A stretch of DNA of 64,000 nucleotides from Sphaerisporangium sp. TRM90804 (GTDB lineage Bacteria > Actinomycetota > Actinomycetes > Streptosporangiales > Streptosporangiaceae), in the NCBI RefSeq assembly GCF_029846175.1, contig NZ_JARWAC010000014.1, forward strand, positions 62,001 to 126,000, read 5' to 3'. Of the stretch, positions 8,516 to 16,309 are shown in pieces. The notes below the pieces were generated by a model, which saw nothing but the letters and a program-made list of their open reading frames with translations, searched no databases and had not been told where the DNA came from. Positions within the stretch are counted from its first letter, which is position 1; every line of letters starts with the position of its first letter. Position numbers and translations under genes: made by a program.

Positions 8516-9361
8516 TCACCCCGTGCCGTCTCCCGGCGTCTCCCGGCCGCTGCCCGCGAGCACCACGTAACCGAACTGGGGGAGGGCGGCGTAGCGCTCG
8601 GTCAGGTCGACCATCTGGTCGAGGCGGTCCCCGCCGACGATGGGCCCGAGGCGGTCACGAGCGGCGCGGACGGCCTGGGCGTGCTGCGCCATGGACGGCT
8701 GGACGTTGGCGCTGACGTCGCCGATCTCGATCACGTCCAGGCCCGCCTCGGCGAACTCGCGGGCGTAGTCGTCGATCGTGGTCAGCGTCACCAGGTTGCA
8801 GGCGACGGCGAACCGGTCCACCAGCTCGCGGTGCCGTTCGGGGACCGGGCCGCGCAGGGCGAAGTCGGCGACGACCACCGACCCTCCGGGACGGACGACC
8901 CTGGCGATCTCCCGCAGCGCCTTGGGACGGTCGGGCATGTGGTGCAGCGCCTCCAGGCACAGCACGGCGTCGAACGAGGAGTCGGGGAACGGGAGGTCCA
9001 TGGCGTCGGCCGTCTGGAATTCGACGTCGGCGGGCAGGGGCACCGCGCGGGCCGAGGCCTTGGCGACGCCGATCTGCTGCTCGCTGATCGAGACGCCCGT
9101 GACGTTCACGCCGCGTTCGCGCGCCAGCCGGAGCGCCGGCTTGCCGATGCCGCACCCGACGTCCAGGACACGGTCGCCTGGGGCGACCCGCAGCCTGCCG
9201 ATCACCTCCCCGGTCAGGCGTTCGGTCGCCTCGACGATCGAGGGATTCGCGGTCGCCGACTCCCAGTAGCCCATATGCAGATTGCCGTCCCAGGCTTCGA
9301 CATAGGGGTCGGTCACGTTGTCGTAGAACTTTTCGATCTCGTCCACGGTCTGCCGGCTCAT
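8516..9361 (-). CDS. SAM-dependent methyltransferase (class I, UbiE-like)
   Basis: The 281-residue protein has a Rossmann methyltransferase core. Motif I VLDVGCGIGKPALRLA is at about residues 67-82, post-I is around TGVSISEQQI, and FPDSSFDAVLCLEALHHMPD is the motif II/III region. A C-terminal substrate cap of about 100 residues follows. This cap type is common in O- and C-methyltransferases that act on sugars and polyketides. In a pyralomicin-type cluster O-methylation of the sugar or cyclitol is the expected tailoring step, which fits but is inferred. ATG 9361 is preferred over GTG 9364 because of its spacing from GAGG. The 90-base gap from the ABC-F gene may hold its own promoter. Confidence 0.8.
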   Translation of the reverse strand: MSRQTVDEIEKFYDNVTDPYVEAWDGNLHMGYWESATANPSIVEATERLTGEVIGRLRVAPGDRVLDVGCGIGKPALRLARERGVNVTGVSISEQQIGVAKASARAVPLPADVEFQTADAMDLPFPDSSFDAVLCLEALHHMPDRPKALREIARVVRPGGSVVVADFALRGPVPERHRELVDRFAVACNLVTLTTIDDYAREFAEAGLDVIEIGDVSANVQPSMAQHAQAVRAARDRLGPIVGGDRLDQMVDLTERYAALPQFGYVVLAGSGRETPGDGTG

Positions 9362-9451
9362 CACACCTCGTTTTCGTGGGGGCGAGAAATCTCTGACCCG
9401 GTCGCGAGGCGAGCCTAGGAGTGAAAGCTTGAGCGGCGGTGGAGTGGTCTT

Positions 9452-10666
9452 TCAGTAATCGTCCTGGCATTTCACCTCGCGCATCGGCTCCCATATCGGT
9501 ATGTCGACCTCACTGACCCGGCCGTCCCCGGCGAAGTGCACATAGCGGGTGAAGTCGGCGGCGAGCCAGCGGTCGTGGGTGGTCGCCACGACGGTTCCGG
9601 GAAATCGCCGGAGGCCGCGCTGCAGGGCGTCGGCGCTGGGAGTGTCCAGGCCGCCGGTGGGGTCGTCGAGCAGGAGCAGATCGACGTCCGCCATCTCCAG
9701 GAGCACGATTCTCAGCCGGGCCCGCTCGCCGCGGGAAAGCGCGCCGTACTTCCGGTTCCAGGTGCCGGCGATGTCATAGCGGGCGAGCGCGGCGGCTGCC
9801 GCCTCCCGGTCGGGGGGCAGGTCGCGCCGCACGATCTCCGAGACCCGCCTGCGGTCGAGATCGGGACGGTCGTCGTCAGCGGTGAGATGCCCCGGCCTGA
9901 TCCCGGGGCCGAGGTCGACGGTGCCGCCGAACGGCGCCGCGGAGCCCTCCGGGAGGGCGGCGCCGGCCAGCGTTCGCAGGAAGGAGGACTTCCCGGCGTC
10001 GTCCGGCCCCAGGAGCGCGACCCGCTCGCCCGGCCGCACCGTCAGGTCGAAGGGCACCGTGAGGCCGGTGAGCCGCAGACGCCGGCAGGTGATCGCCGTG
10101 GCGCGCGAGGACGGCGGCCCGGCCTCGGGCCGCCCGTACCCGCCCGGCGGCCGCGAGCCGCGGTCGCGGCGGGCGTCGGCGAAGGTGGTGTACCCGCCCT
10201 CGTGCACCCGGACGTCGCGGCCCTCCACCGAGATGATGCGGTTCGCGGCGTTGGCCAGCAACTGGCGGTCGCGGGACACTATCAGGACCGTCTTGGCGCT
10301 GGCCCTCAACTGGTCTTCGAGCCACTCCTTGCCGGGCATGTCCAGGTGGTCGTCCGGCTCGTCGAGCAGGAGGACCTGATCCGGTCCGCGCAGGAGCGCC
10401 TCCAGGGCGAACCGCCTGCGCCGGCCGCCGGCGAGCGGCGGATGGGGTGATCGGGGCATGAACCCGATGCCGCCACTGCTGACGATCTCCCCCTTGGCCG
10501 GCGTGAGACGGCCCGCGATCAGGCGCAGCAGCGTCGACTTGCCCGCCCCGTCCGGCCCCACCACGCCCGCGGTGACGCCTTCGCCGACGCGGAAGGACAC
10601 CTCGTCCAGCAGTACGCGCCCGCCGGGCAGCACGTAGGTGAGACCGGCCACGTGGACGTGCGCCAC
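9452..10666 (-). CDS. Reduced ABC-F-like ATPase (two nucleotide-binding domains)
   Basis: This soluble 404-residue protein has two fused ABC ATPase domains and no membrane helices, as in ABC-F ribosome-protection proteins, but it is much shorter than the usual ~530-550. NBD1 has Walker A GPDGAGKSTLL and Walker B VLLLDEPDDHLDM. Between its Q-loop region (FMPR, with no Gln) and the signature-like LAGGR, the usual ~60-80-residue helical subdomain is almost absent. NBD2 has GPDDAGKSSFL, LSRGERAR and LLLLDDPTGGLDT, with Asp in place of the catalytic Glu. The GTG start overlaps the MFS stop (TAGTG), so the two are coupled. A role in target protection or regulation inside this cluster is plausible, but the reduced structure makes it doubtful. 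Confidence 0.75.
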   Translation of the reverse strand: MAHVHVAGLTYVLPGGRVLLDEVSFRVGEGVTAGVVGPDGAGKSTLLRLIAGRLTPAKGEIVSSGGIGFMPRSPHPPLAGGRRRRFALEALLRGPDQVLLLDEPDDHLDMPGKEWLEDQLRASAKTVLIVSRDRQLLANAANRIISVEGRDVRVHEGGYTTFADARRDRGSRPPGGYGRPEAGPPSSRATAITCRRLRLTGLTVPFDLTVRPGERVALLGPDDAGKSSFLRTLAGAALPEGSAAPFGGTVDLGPGIRPGHLTADDDRPDLDRRRVSEIVRRDLPPDREAAAAALARYDIAGTWNRKYGALSRGERARLRIVLLEMADVDLLLLDDPTGGLDTPSADALQRGLRRFPGTVVATTHDRWLAADFTRYVHFAGDGRVSEVDIPIWEPMREVKCQDDY

Positions 10667-12162
10667 TAGGAGACCCCTTCTTCCTGGACGTCCGGCACGG
10701 GCACGGGCGCGGCGGGCGGGCGGCGCGTCTTCAGCATGAGCCAGACGACGAGCGCCGTCGCGAGGATGACGGCGAACGCGACCGTGAGCGCGACGGTGAA
10801 GCCGTGCACGGCGGCGCGGGTGTACGCGTCCGCGCCGCCCGCGCCGCCGGCCGCGAGGTAGGCGCCGGCGGCCGTGGTGGCGACGGTGTTGAGCAGGGCG
10901 GTGCCCACAGAGCCGCCGACCTGCTGCACCACGTTGACCGTCGCCGAGGCGACTCCGGCGTCGCCGGGCCGCACGCCGCCGGTGGCCATGCTGATCGCCG
11001 GGGCCACCACGCATCCCAGCCCCAGGCCGATGAGCAGCTCGGCCGGGAGCAGGCGGGTCAGGTACACCCCGGGCCCGCCCGTGTCCAGGCCGATCATGAT
11101 CAGCATGCCGGCCGCCATCGACAGCAGCGCCGGGACGATGAGCGTGCGGGGGGCCACCCTGGGCGCGAGCGTGGCGGTGATCACGGTGGAGCCGACGCCG
11201 ATGGCCAGCGACAGGGGAAGGAACGCCAGCCCGGTCTGGAGCGGGCTGTAGTCCAGCACCAGTTGGAAGTAGTAGGTGAGGAAGAGGAAGAAGCCGAACA
11301 TGGAGACCTGGGGCAGGCCGATCGCCAGGAAGGCCGCGGCCCTGACGCGGTCGCGCACCACGCGCAGCGGCAGCAGCGGGTGGCGGGTCCTGCCCTCCCA
11401 GAAGGCGAAGCCGGCCAGCAGCAGGAGGCCGGCGGCGAGCAGCGCCAGGACGACGGGGTCGGCCCAGCCGTGTGTGGCCATCTCCGAGAACGAGAAGACG
11501 ACCGCCAGCATCCCGAGCAGGCTGAGCGCCATCCCGGGCAGGTCGAGCGGCTCGGCCCGCCCCCGGGCGGCGGCGGGTATGACGGTGACCGCCCGCGCCA
11601 GGGTGAGCGCGGCGATCGGGACGTTGATCAGCAGACACCAGTTCCAGGCCAGGTACTCGGTGAGGAGGCCGCCGACCAGGAGCCCCACGGCGGCGCCCAC
11701 GCCGGTGAGCGCGCCGAACACGCCGAACGCGATGCCTCGTTCGCGGGAGGCGGTGAACGTGGTGGAGATGATCGACAGCGCCGCGGGGGCCAGCACGGCG
11801 GCGAAGGCCCCCTGCGCGGCGCGCCCGGCGAACAGCAGCTCGGCGCTGGGCGCCAGGCCGGCCAGCCCGGAGGCGACGGCGAAGCCGAGCAGGCCGATGA
11901 CGAAGGCGCGTTTCTGGCCGAACCGGTCCGACAGCCGTCCGCCGATCAGCAGCAGGCCGCCGAACGCCAGGGCGTAGGCGGTCACGACCCAGCCGCGCGC
12001 CGCGTCGGACATTCCGAGATCGGCCTGCACGGACGGCAGGGCGATGTTGACGACGGTCGAGTCCAGCACCACCATCAGCTGCGCCACGCCGGCCAGGGCG
12101 AGGATCCACCACCGCCCCGGCCGCTCGCCGGTCGCCGCCCCGGCCCCTTGATCGAATGCCAT
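10666..12162 (-). CDS. MFS drug exporter, DHA2 (EmrB/QacA) type
   Basis: This 498-residue, 14-helix major facilitator has the DHA2 signature motifs: LDSTVVNIALPSVQADL in helix 1 (motif D1), GGRLSDRFGQKR in loop 2-3 (motif A) and a GxxxGxxxGG stretch in helix 5 (motif C, antiporter type). It probably exports the cluster product or a toxic intermediate by proton antiport. It is transcribed divergently from a TetR gene 64 bases away. Two TAGAACGTTGG repeats between them look like the operator. It is followed with overlap by the ABC-F gene. Confidence 0.88.
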   Translation of the reverse strand: MAFDQGAGAATGERPGRWWILALAGVAQLMVVLDSTVVNIALPSVQADLGMSDAARGWVVTAYALAFGGLLLIGGRLSDRFGQKRAFVIGLLGFAVASGLAGLAPSAELLFAGRAAQGAFAAVLAPAALSIISTTFTASRERGIAFGVFGALTGVGAAVGLLVGGLLTEYLAWNWCLLINVPIAALTLARAVTVIPAAARGRAEPLDLPGMALSLLGMLAVVFSFSEMATHGWADPVVLALLAAGLLLLAGFAFWEGRTRHPLLPLRVVRDRVRAAAFLAIGLPQVSMFGFFLFLTYYFQLVLDYSPLQTGLAFLPLSLAIGVGSTVITATLAPRVAPRTLIVPALLSMAAGMLIMIGLDTGGPGVYLTRLLPAELLIGLGLGCVVAPAISMATGGVRPGDAGVASATVNVVQQVGGSVGTALLNTVATTAAGAYLAAGGAGGADAYTRAAVHGFTVALTVAFAVILATALVVWLMLKTRRPPAAPVPVPDVQEEGVS

Positions 12163-12171
12163 CTGCGCCCC

Positions 12172-12205
12172 TAGAACGTTGGACCACTAATAGAACGTTG
12201 GTCTA
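12172..12205. promoter_or_regulatory. TetR operator between MFS and TetR genes
   Basis: TAGAACGTTGGACCA (12172-12186) and TAGAACGTTGGTCTA (12191-12205) are direct repeats of 11 identical bases, 19 bp apart. The second is also a partial palindrome (TAGA..TCTA). They fill the short divergent promoter, as expected for a TetR repressor that controls itself and the exporter. Confidence 0.65.
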
Positions 12206-12226
12206 TGCGCAGATCAACGTACTAGG

Positions 12227-12949
12227 ATGGATCGCATGGATGCAAACAGCTCTCCGCCCCGTGCCGGCGGGCGCGGCGGGAGGACGAGCGGCACCGCGGG
12301 CGCGGTGTGGCTACGCGGCCCCCGCACCTATCGCGACTCGACGCTCACCTCTGATCGCATCATCGCCGAGGCCATCGTGCTGCTGGACGGCGAGGGAGCC
12401 GGCCGGCTCACCATGCGCAGGCTCGCCGAGCATCTCGGCGTCGGCCCCACCACGCTGTACTGGCACGTCAAGACCAAGGACGACGTCATCGACCTGGCGG
12501 TGGACGCCATCTTCGACGAGGTCTCCCTGCCCGAGCCGTCCAGCCGGTGGGACGACGACGTGCGCGCGCTCGTGCTGCAGTGGCGGGCGACCATGCTGAG
12601 ACATCCATGGGCGGCGGGGCTGCTCGGGCGGCCCCTGCTGGGCCCCAACGTGCTGGAGCGCACCGAGTTCCTCCAGGCCACCCTGCGCCGGGCGGGGTTC
12701 GAGGGGCCGGTGCTCGCCGCGGCCACGCACGGGCTGGCCAACTACGTCATCGGCTCGGCGGCCACCCAGTCCACCTGGCAGCACCTGGCCACTCCGGAGC
12801 TGCAGCAGTCGGCCGACGCGCACGTGCGCGCGCACGCCGACCTGTATCCCACCCTGGCCGTGACCCACCACCTGGGCGAGCACGACTGGGACGACCTGTT
12901 CCGCCGCGGCCTGGAGTTCATGCTCGCCGGGCTGGGCTCCCCGGCTTAG
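12227..12949 (+). CDS. TetR-family repressor of the MFS exporter
   Basis: The 240-residue regulator has a long N-terminal tail and then a TetR helix-turn-helix (residues ~42-90: TSDRIIAEAIVLL, LTMRRLAEHLGVGPTTLYWHVKTKDDVIDL). The C-terminal ligand domain has the TetR_C layout of true TetR-like exporters' regulators. Gene order (divergent from a DHA2 exporter, with a repeat operator between) is the classical tetR/tetA arrangement, so the cluster product or an intermediate is the likely inducer. ATG 12227 has little ribosome-site support; ATG 12236 is an alternative with AGGATGGA upstream. Confidence 0.85.
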   Translation: MDRMDANSSPPRAGGRGGRTSGTAGAVWLRGPRTYRDSTLTSDRIIAEAIVLLDGEGAGRLTMRRLAEHLGVGPTTLYWHVKTKDDVIDLAVDAIFDEVSLPEPSSRWDDDVRALVLQWRATMLRHPWAAGLLGRPLLGPNVLERTEFLQATLRRAGFEGPVLAAATHGLANYVIGSAATQSTWQHLATPELQQSADAHVRAHADLYPTLAVTHHLGEHDWDDLFRRGLEFMLAGLGSPA

Positions 12950-13398
12950 GGACGGCCGGTTCTGCCGGTGACAGACGGAGGGATGTGGCGGTACGAACCT
13001 CCGGTACATCTCCTTGAAATAGTGCCGCCCGTCAGCCGGGTGCCCGAGGGCGCGACAGGAATGCTTACTCTATGACACGAAACCAATACTAGAGTCAGAT
13101 GAGGTTGACATACGCGCCGTCGTTTATCTATTGTCGCGTGTGGATCATCGTACCGGCCGGGGAGTGTCTTTCGCGCACGTCGCGTCCCTCTGGTGAGTCT
13201 TGATCTGGGGAAGACCAGGTCGAAGATCATGCGAGTCCAGCCTGTCGCGGTGACGGAAAAACCGGTACTTCGGCATTCGATTTCGCCGCCGGCCCGCACG
13301 GTAACGCGAGGAGATCACATCATCGGAGGTAATGATAGAAGGCGTTTCCTCTTGAATTCCCGTGTGAGGTTCATAGCTGATCCGATGCTGGGGGAGTT
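12950..13398. other. 449-base non-coding region with candidate promoter for the response regulator
   Basis: No open frame here has a ribosome site or recognisable product. The stretch is richer in A/T than the surroundings. TTGACA (13105-13110) and TATTGT (13129-13134), 18 bp apart, look like a sigma-70-type promoter reading right, which would leave a ~260-base leader before the regulator gene. Confidence 0.4.
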
Positions 13399-14040
13399 AT
13401 GTTCAGCGTGATGTTGGCGATGGAACTGCGCATGGTGCGCGGCGCTTTCGCCGTCATGTTAGAAATGGACTCCGACCTCACCGTTGTGGGCGAGGCGGAC
13501 AAGGCGCAGTCCGTGCTCCGCACCGCACAGCGCTGTCGTCCCGACGTCGTCGTCCTCGACGCCGACATGATCGACGGTTCCGCGATCACCGTCGCCGCCG
13601 ACCTGCACGCGCACATGCCCACGTGCCGGACCCTCCTGATCGCCGCGCGCAAGTCTCCGGAGCTGCTGCGGCGCGCGATGAAGGCGAACGCCTCCGGCCT
13701 GCTGCTCAAGGACTCCCCGGCCGGGGAACTGGTGCGGGGAATCAAGGCGGTCGCCGCGGGTGAGCAGATCGTGGACCAGGAGCTCGCCATCGCCGCGCTC
13801 AACGCCCGGCCGAACCCGTTGTCCAAGCGTGAGGTGGACATCCTGGTGCTGGTGGCCGCCGGGGCCGAACCCGCCGAGATCGCCAAGAAGCTCGACCTGA
13901 GCATCGGCACCGTGCGCAACTACCTGGCCAGCATCGTCACCAAGCTGGACGCGCGCAACCGCGTGGACGCCATCCGCATCGCCGACGAGTTCGGCTGGCT
14001 GCTTCCAGCGGTCGAGCCGGTGCTGCCCGACGCCTCGTGA
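13399..14040 (+). CDS. Atypical NarL/LuxR-family response regulator (orphan)
   Basis: The 213-residue protein has a receiver domain (1-~120) and a C-terminal LuxR/NarL HTH (~140-205: PLSKREVDILVLVAAGAEPAEIAKKL, SIGTVRNYLASIVTKLDARNR). The phospho-acceptor Asp seems kept (VVVLDADMIDG). The usual acidic pair at the end of beta-1 is replaced (MFSVMLAMELRMVRGAF), which should weaken Mg2+ binding and phosphorylation. No sensor kinase gene lies nearby. Such atypical regulators in antibiotic clusters often answer to small molecules instead of phosphorylation; that role is inferred. ATG 13399 follows GGGGAG very closely; ATG 13411 and GTG 13408 are in-frame alternatives. Confidence 0.8.
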   Translation: MFSVMLAMELRMVRGAFAVMLEMDSDLTVVGEADKAQSVLRTAQRCRPDVVVLDADMIDGSAITVAADLHAHMPTCRTLLIAARKSPELLRRAMKANASGLLLKDSPAGELVRGIKAVAAGEQIVDQELAIAALNARPNPLSKREVDILVLVAAGAEPAEIAKKLDLSIGTVRNYLASIVTKLDARNRVDAIRIADEFGWLLPAVEPVLPDAS

Positions 14041-14081
14041 TCGGCGGGGGCGGGGAACGGGCCGCGCGGAGGTGACGCGGA

Positions 14082-14100
14082 CCTCCCGGCGCCCGGGAGG
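14082..14100. terminator. Terminator between convergent response regulator and Nudix genes
   Basis: CCTCCCGG and its complement flank a 3-base CGC loop. The site lies in the 82-base gap between two convergent genes, which suits a shared terminator. Confidence 0.55.
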
Positions 14101-14122
14101 CGGTGCCGCCTGACCGCGAGGG

Positions 14123-14698
14123 TCAGGGGCCGGGCGGGCGCGTGCGGCGGGTGCGGTCGAGCAGGGTGAGCGCGGCGAGGGACAGGCCGTCGACGAAGCG
14201 CCCCTCGGTGATCATCAGGTTGAGATCGTCCTCGCTCACCCAGCGCTGTCGCATGTCGGCCTCGGTCGCCTCCCGCTCCGGCTGCCACTGGGTCAGCCCT
14301 TCGGCCAGGAACACGTGACAGCCCTGGTTGGAGTACCCGTGCGCGACGTGGACCCGTCCGAGGTAGGTGAGCGAGTCGGCGACGAGGCCGGTCTCCTCAC
14401 GCAGTTCGGTGGCCGCGAGCCGTTCCGGGCCGCGCGGGCCGGGCCCGTCCGCCGGCGGCGCGACCTCGGCGGAGGCCGGCCAGGAGCCCTGCGGGAACTC
14501 CCAGAAGCGATCGGCGACGGGGTAGCGGAACTGCTCGACGAGGTGGAATCCGCCGTTCTCGCTCGGCAGGACCAGGGCGAGGTCCTGCTTGTCGACGACG
14601 CCGTACAGGCCGACCGAACCGTCTGGCAGCTCGACGTCATCCTCTCGCACCGACATCCAGGCGTTGCTGTACACCAGACGTGAGCGGAGCGTGTGCAC
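14123..14698 (-). CDS. Nudix hydrolase (ADP-ribose pyrophosphatase-like)
   Basis: The protein is about 191 residues. The fold is that of ADP-sugar/ADP-ribose pyrophosphatases: an N-terminal strand region (RSRLVYSNAWMSVREDDVELPDG), FRYPVADRFWEFPQGSW, then the Nudix helix AATELREETGL. In the Nudix box the usual Arg of REUXEEXGU is Thr (TELREETGL) and a Pro/Gly-rich insert precedes the helix. The EE pair that binds metal is kept. GTG 14698 was chosen because GGGAGG stands 5 bases before it. It lies on the same strand as the cyclase, 177 bases downstream. It may recycle or cleave nucleotide sugars in the cyclitol pathway, or be unrelated. Confidence 0.75.
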   Translation of the reverse strand: MHTLRSRLVYSNAWMSVREDDVELPDGSVGLYGVVDKQDLALVLPSENGGFHLVEQFRYPVADRFWEFPQGSWPASAEVAPPADGPGPRGPERLAATELREETGLVADSLTYLGRVHVAHGYSNQGCHVFLAEGLTQWQPEREATEADMRQRWVSEDDLNLMITEGRFVDGLSLAALTLLDRTRRTRPPGP

Positions 14699-14875
14699 GC
14701 CTACCTCCCTGGTCACCCACCGCGGTTCGCGTCGCGCACAGCCTACTGACCCCCGTGTCGCGCCGGGCGCCGCCCGCCCGGGACGGTGCCGGCGCCGCGC
14801 GGTGTCCCGCCTCCGCCTCCGGCTCGGGCGGGAGGCGCCCGCGCCCACCCGGGCGGCCCCGGCCTCGCGGCCGGG

Positions 14876-16102
14876 TCAGGCCGCCACGTCCTCCCTGCGG
14901 TGCCCCATGCTCCGCAGCTCGGCCAGCGCGCCGGCCAGCTCCTCCTCGGTGAGGTCGTCGACGAAACGCGCCTCGCCGAACCCGACGGGAAGCGGAAGCC
15001 GCTGGCGGCCGTCGCGATGGCGGACGGTCTCCTGCAGCGCCGTGGTGATCAGGTCGGGGGTGCACACGGGGTGCCAGGAGGGCAGGCGGAGCTCGCGCAT
15101 CAGCCGGATGACCCGGTCCTGCTGCTCTCGGGTGAGCCACCCGCGGCGGCGCGCGAGCACCGTGCAGAACGCCATGTCCACGCAGACCGCCTCTCCGTGC
15201 AGCAGCTCCGGCAGCGCGTGCATCTCTACGGCCGGCGAGAAGGAGTGCCCGTAGTCGACCAGCCGGGTGAGACGGTGCTCCCACAGGTTCGGCTGCAGCT
15301 CGGACAGCATTCCCTGGATGGCGCGCCGGATCACCTCCGTGGCGCACGCGCCGCCGTCCAGGCTGCCCGCGCCCTGCATGCGCTCGGCGATCAGCCGCTC
15401 CCCGTGCCCCTCCAGCAGATCCAGCAGCGCGGCGTCCTTGACCAGGGCCATCTTCAGGATCTCGGCCAGGCCGTTGGCCATGTGGCGCTCGCTCAGCGTG
15501 CGCAGGAAGCTCCTGTCGATGAGGGTGGTGAGCGCCGGGTGGTAGGCCCCGAGCCGGTTCTTGTGATGGCCGAGGTTGACCCCGGTCTTCGCGCCGACGC
15601 CCGCGTCGATCATGCCCATCAGCGTGGTGGGCACGCGCACGTGCGGCGTGGACCGCCGGTACAGGCTGGCGGCCAGCCCGACGACGTCGGTCAGCACGCC
15701 GCCGCCGAAGGCGATGACCGGCTCGGCCCTGCGCACGATCCCGAACCGGTCCATGGCGGCGACCACGGTCATGACCAGGTCCATCGTCTTCACCTGTTCG
15801 TGCGCGCTGATGACCACGGTCTCGTGCTCCACCTTCTGCGCGGTGAAGTAGGCGGAGATCTCGTAGCCGTAGAGCTCGTGCACCGTGCTCTCGACGACGA
15901 GAAGCCGTCGCCGCGTGGCCGGACCGCCGAGCGTCCCGGCGTCCGCCAGGGCCGGATCGGCCGGATCGAGCAGATCGGAGTGCAGCCGCACCTCGTAGCT
16001 CACCGGCTGCCTGGTGGTGAGCCGCCACGACGGCTCCGCGGCCCCGCCGGAGCTGAACAATCCCTGTTCGGACACCTGGTCGACCTGTGCTGATCCCGGC
16101 AT
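14876..16102 (-). CDS. Sugar phosphate cyclase, 2-epi-5-epi-valiolone synthase type
   Basis: This ~408-residue dehydroquinate-synthase superfamily enzyme has an NAD site (AFGGGVLTDVVGLAASLYRR) and zinc-ligand motifs GLAEILKMALVKD, DYGHSFSPAVEM and LLHGEAVCVDM. The substrate loops read MIDAGVGAKTGVN and GHSFSP rather than DHQS QVDSSVGGKT and GHTFGHA. This is the pattern of EEVS enzymes, which cyclise sedoheptulose 7-phosphate to 2-epi-5-epi-valiolone, the entry to C7-cyclitols such as acarbose, validamycin and pyralomicin. ATG 16102 with AAGGGAG upstream fits better than the ORF start 14 codons further out. It is divergent from the kinase operon, with SARP-like repeats between. Confidence 0.88.
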   Translation of the reverse strand: MPGSAQVDQVSEQGLFSSGGAAEPSWRLTTRQPVSYEVRLHSDLLDPADPALADAGTLGGPATRRRLLVVESTVHELYGYEISAYFTAQKVEHETVVISAHEQVKTMDLVMTVVAAMDRFGIVRRAEPVIAFGGGVLTDVVGLAASLYRRSTPHVRVPTTLMGMIDAGVGAKTGVNLGHHKNRLGAYHPALTTLIDRSFLRTLSERHMANGLAEILKMALVKDAALLDLLEGHGERLIAERMQGAGSLDGGACATEVIRRAIQGMLSELQPNLWEHRLTRLVDYGHSFSPAVEMHALPELLHGEAVCVDMAFCTVLARRRGWLTREQQDRVIRLMRELRLPSWHPVCTPDLITTALQETVRHRDGRQRLPLPVGFGEARFVDDLTEEELAGALAELRSMGHRREDVAA

Positions 16103-16209
16103 GACACTCCCTTGCCAGCCCTCCGCTGGGCTGTCTGCTCGCACGGCTTCCCGGCCTGCCCGGCGTGGGCCCGCAGGCGGATGTCAGATGCGAGCCTCGA
16201 TCCCCCTCC

Positions 16210-16227
16210 TCAAATCCAGCTCAACTC
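16210..16227. promoter_or_regulatory. SARP-like heptamer repeats in the cyclase/kinase divergent promoter
   Basis: TCAAATC (16210-16216) and TCAACTC (16221-16227) are direct repeats exactly 11 bp apart. This matches the spacing and TCAAxxx-like core seen before the glycosyltransferase (5855-5872). They sit in the 207-base gap shared by the cyclase and the kinase operon. No -10 element lies at the ideal distance toward the kinase, so the direction of action is open. Confidence 0.45.
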
Positions 16228-16309
16228 CGCCGGGCACGCCCGGTCCACCGCGACTCCAGCGGCCGCTCCTAGCGTCGGGCGAATCCGTCACCTGGGAGGG
16301 GAGTCCGAC

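Noticed and set aside
9452-12187. A 911-codon minus-strand open frame that seems to fuse a long Arg/Gly-rich region to the ABC-F protein
   Set aside because: Its first ~500 codons are an out-of-phase reading of the MFS exporter gene; the real ABC-F start is the GTG at 10666.
13193-13411. Small open frame (72 codons) in the leader of the response regulator
   Set aside because: It has no ribosome site or recognisable product, and it overlaps the regulator start in another frame.
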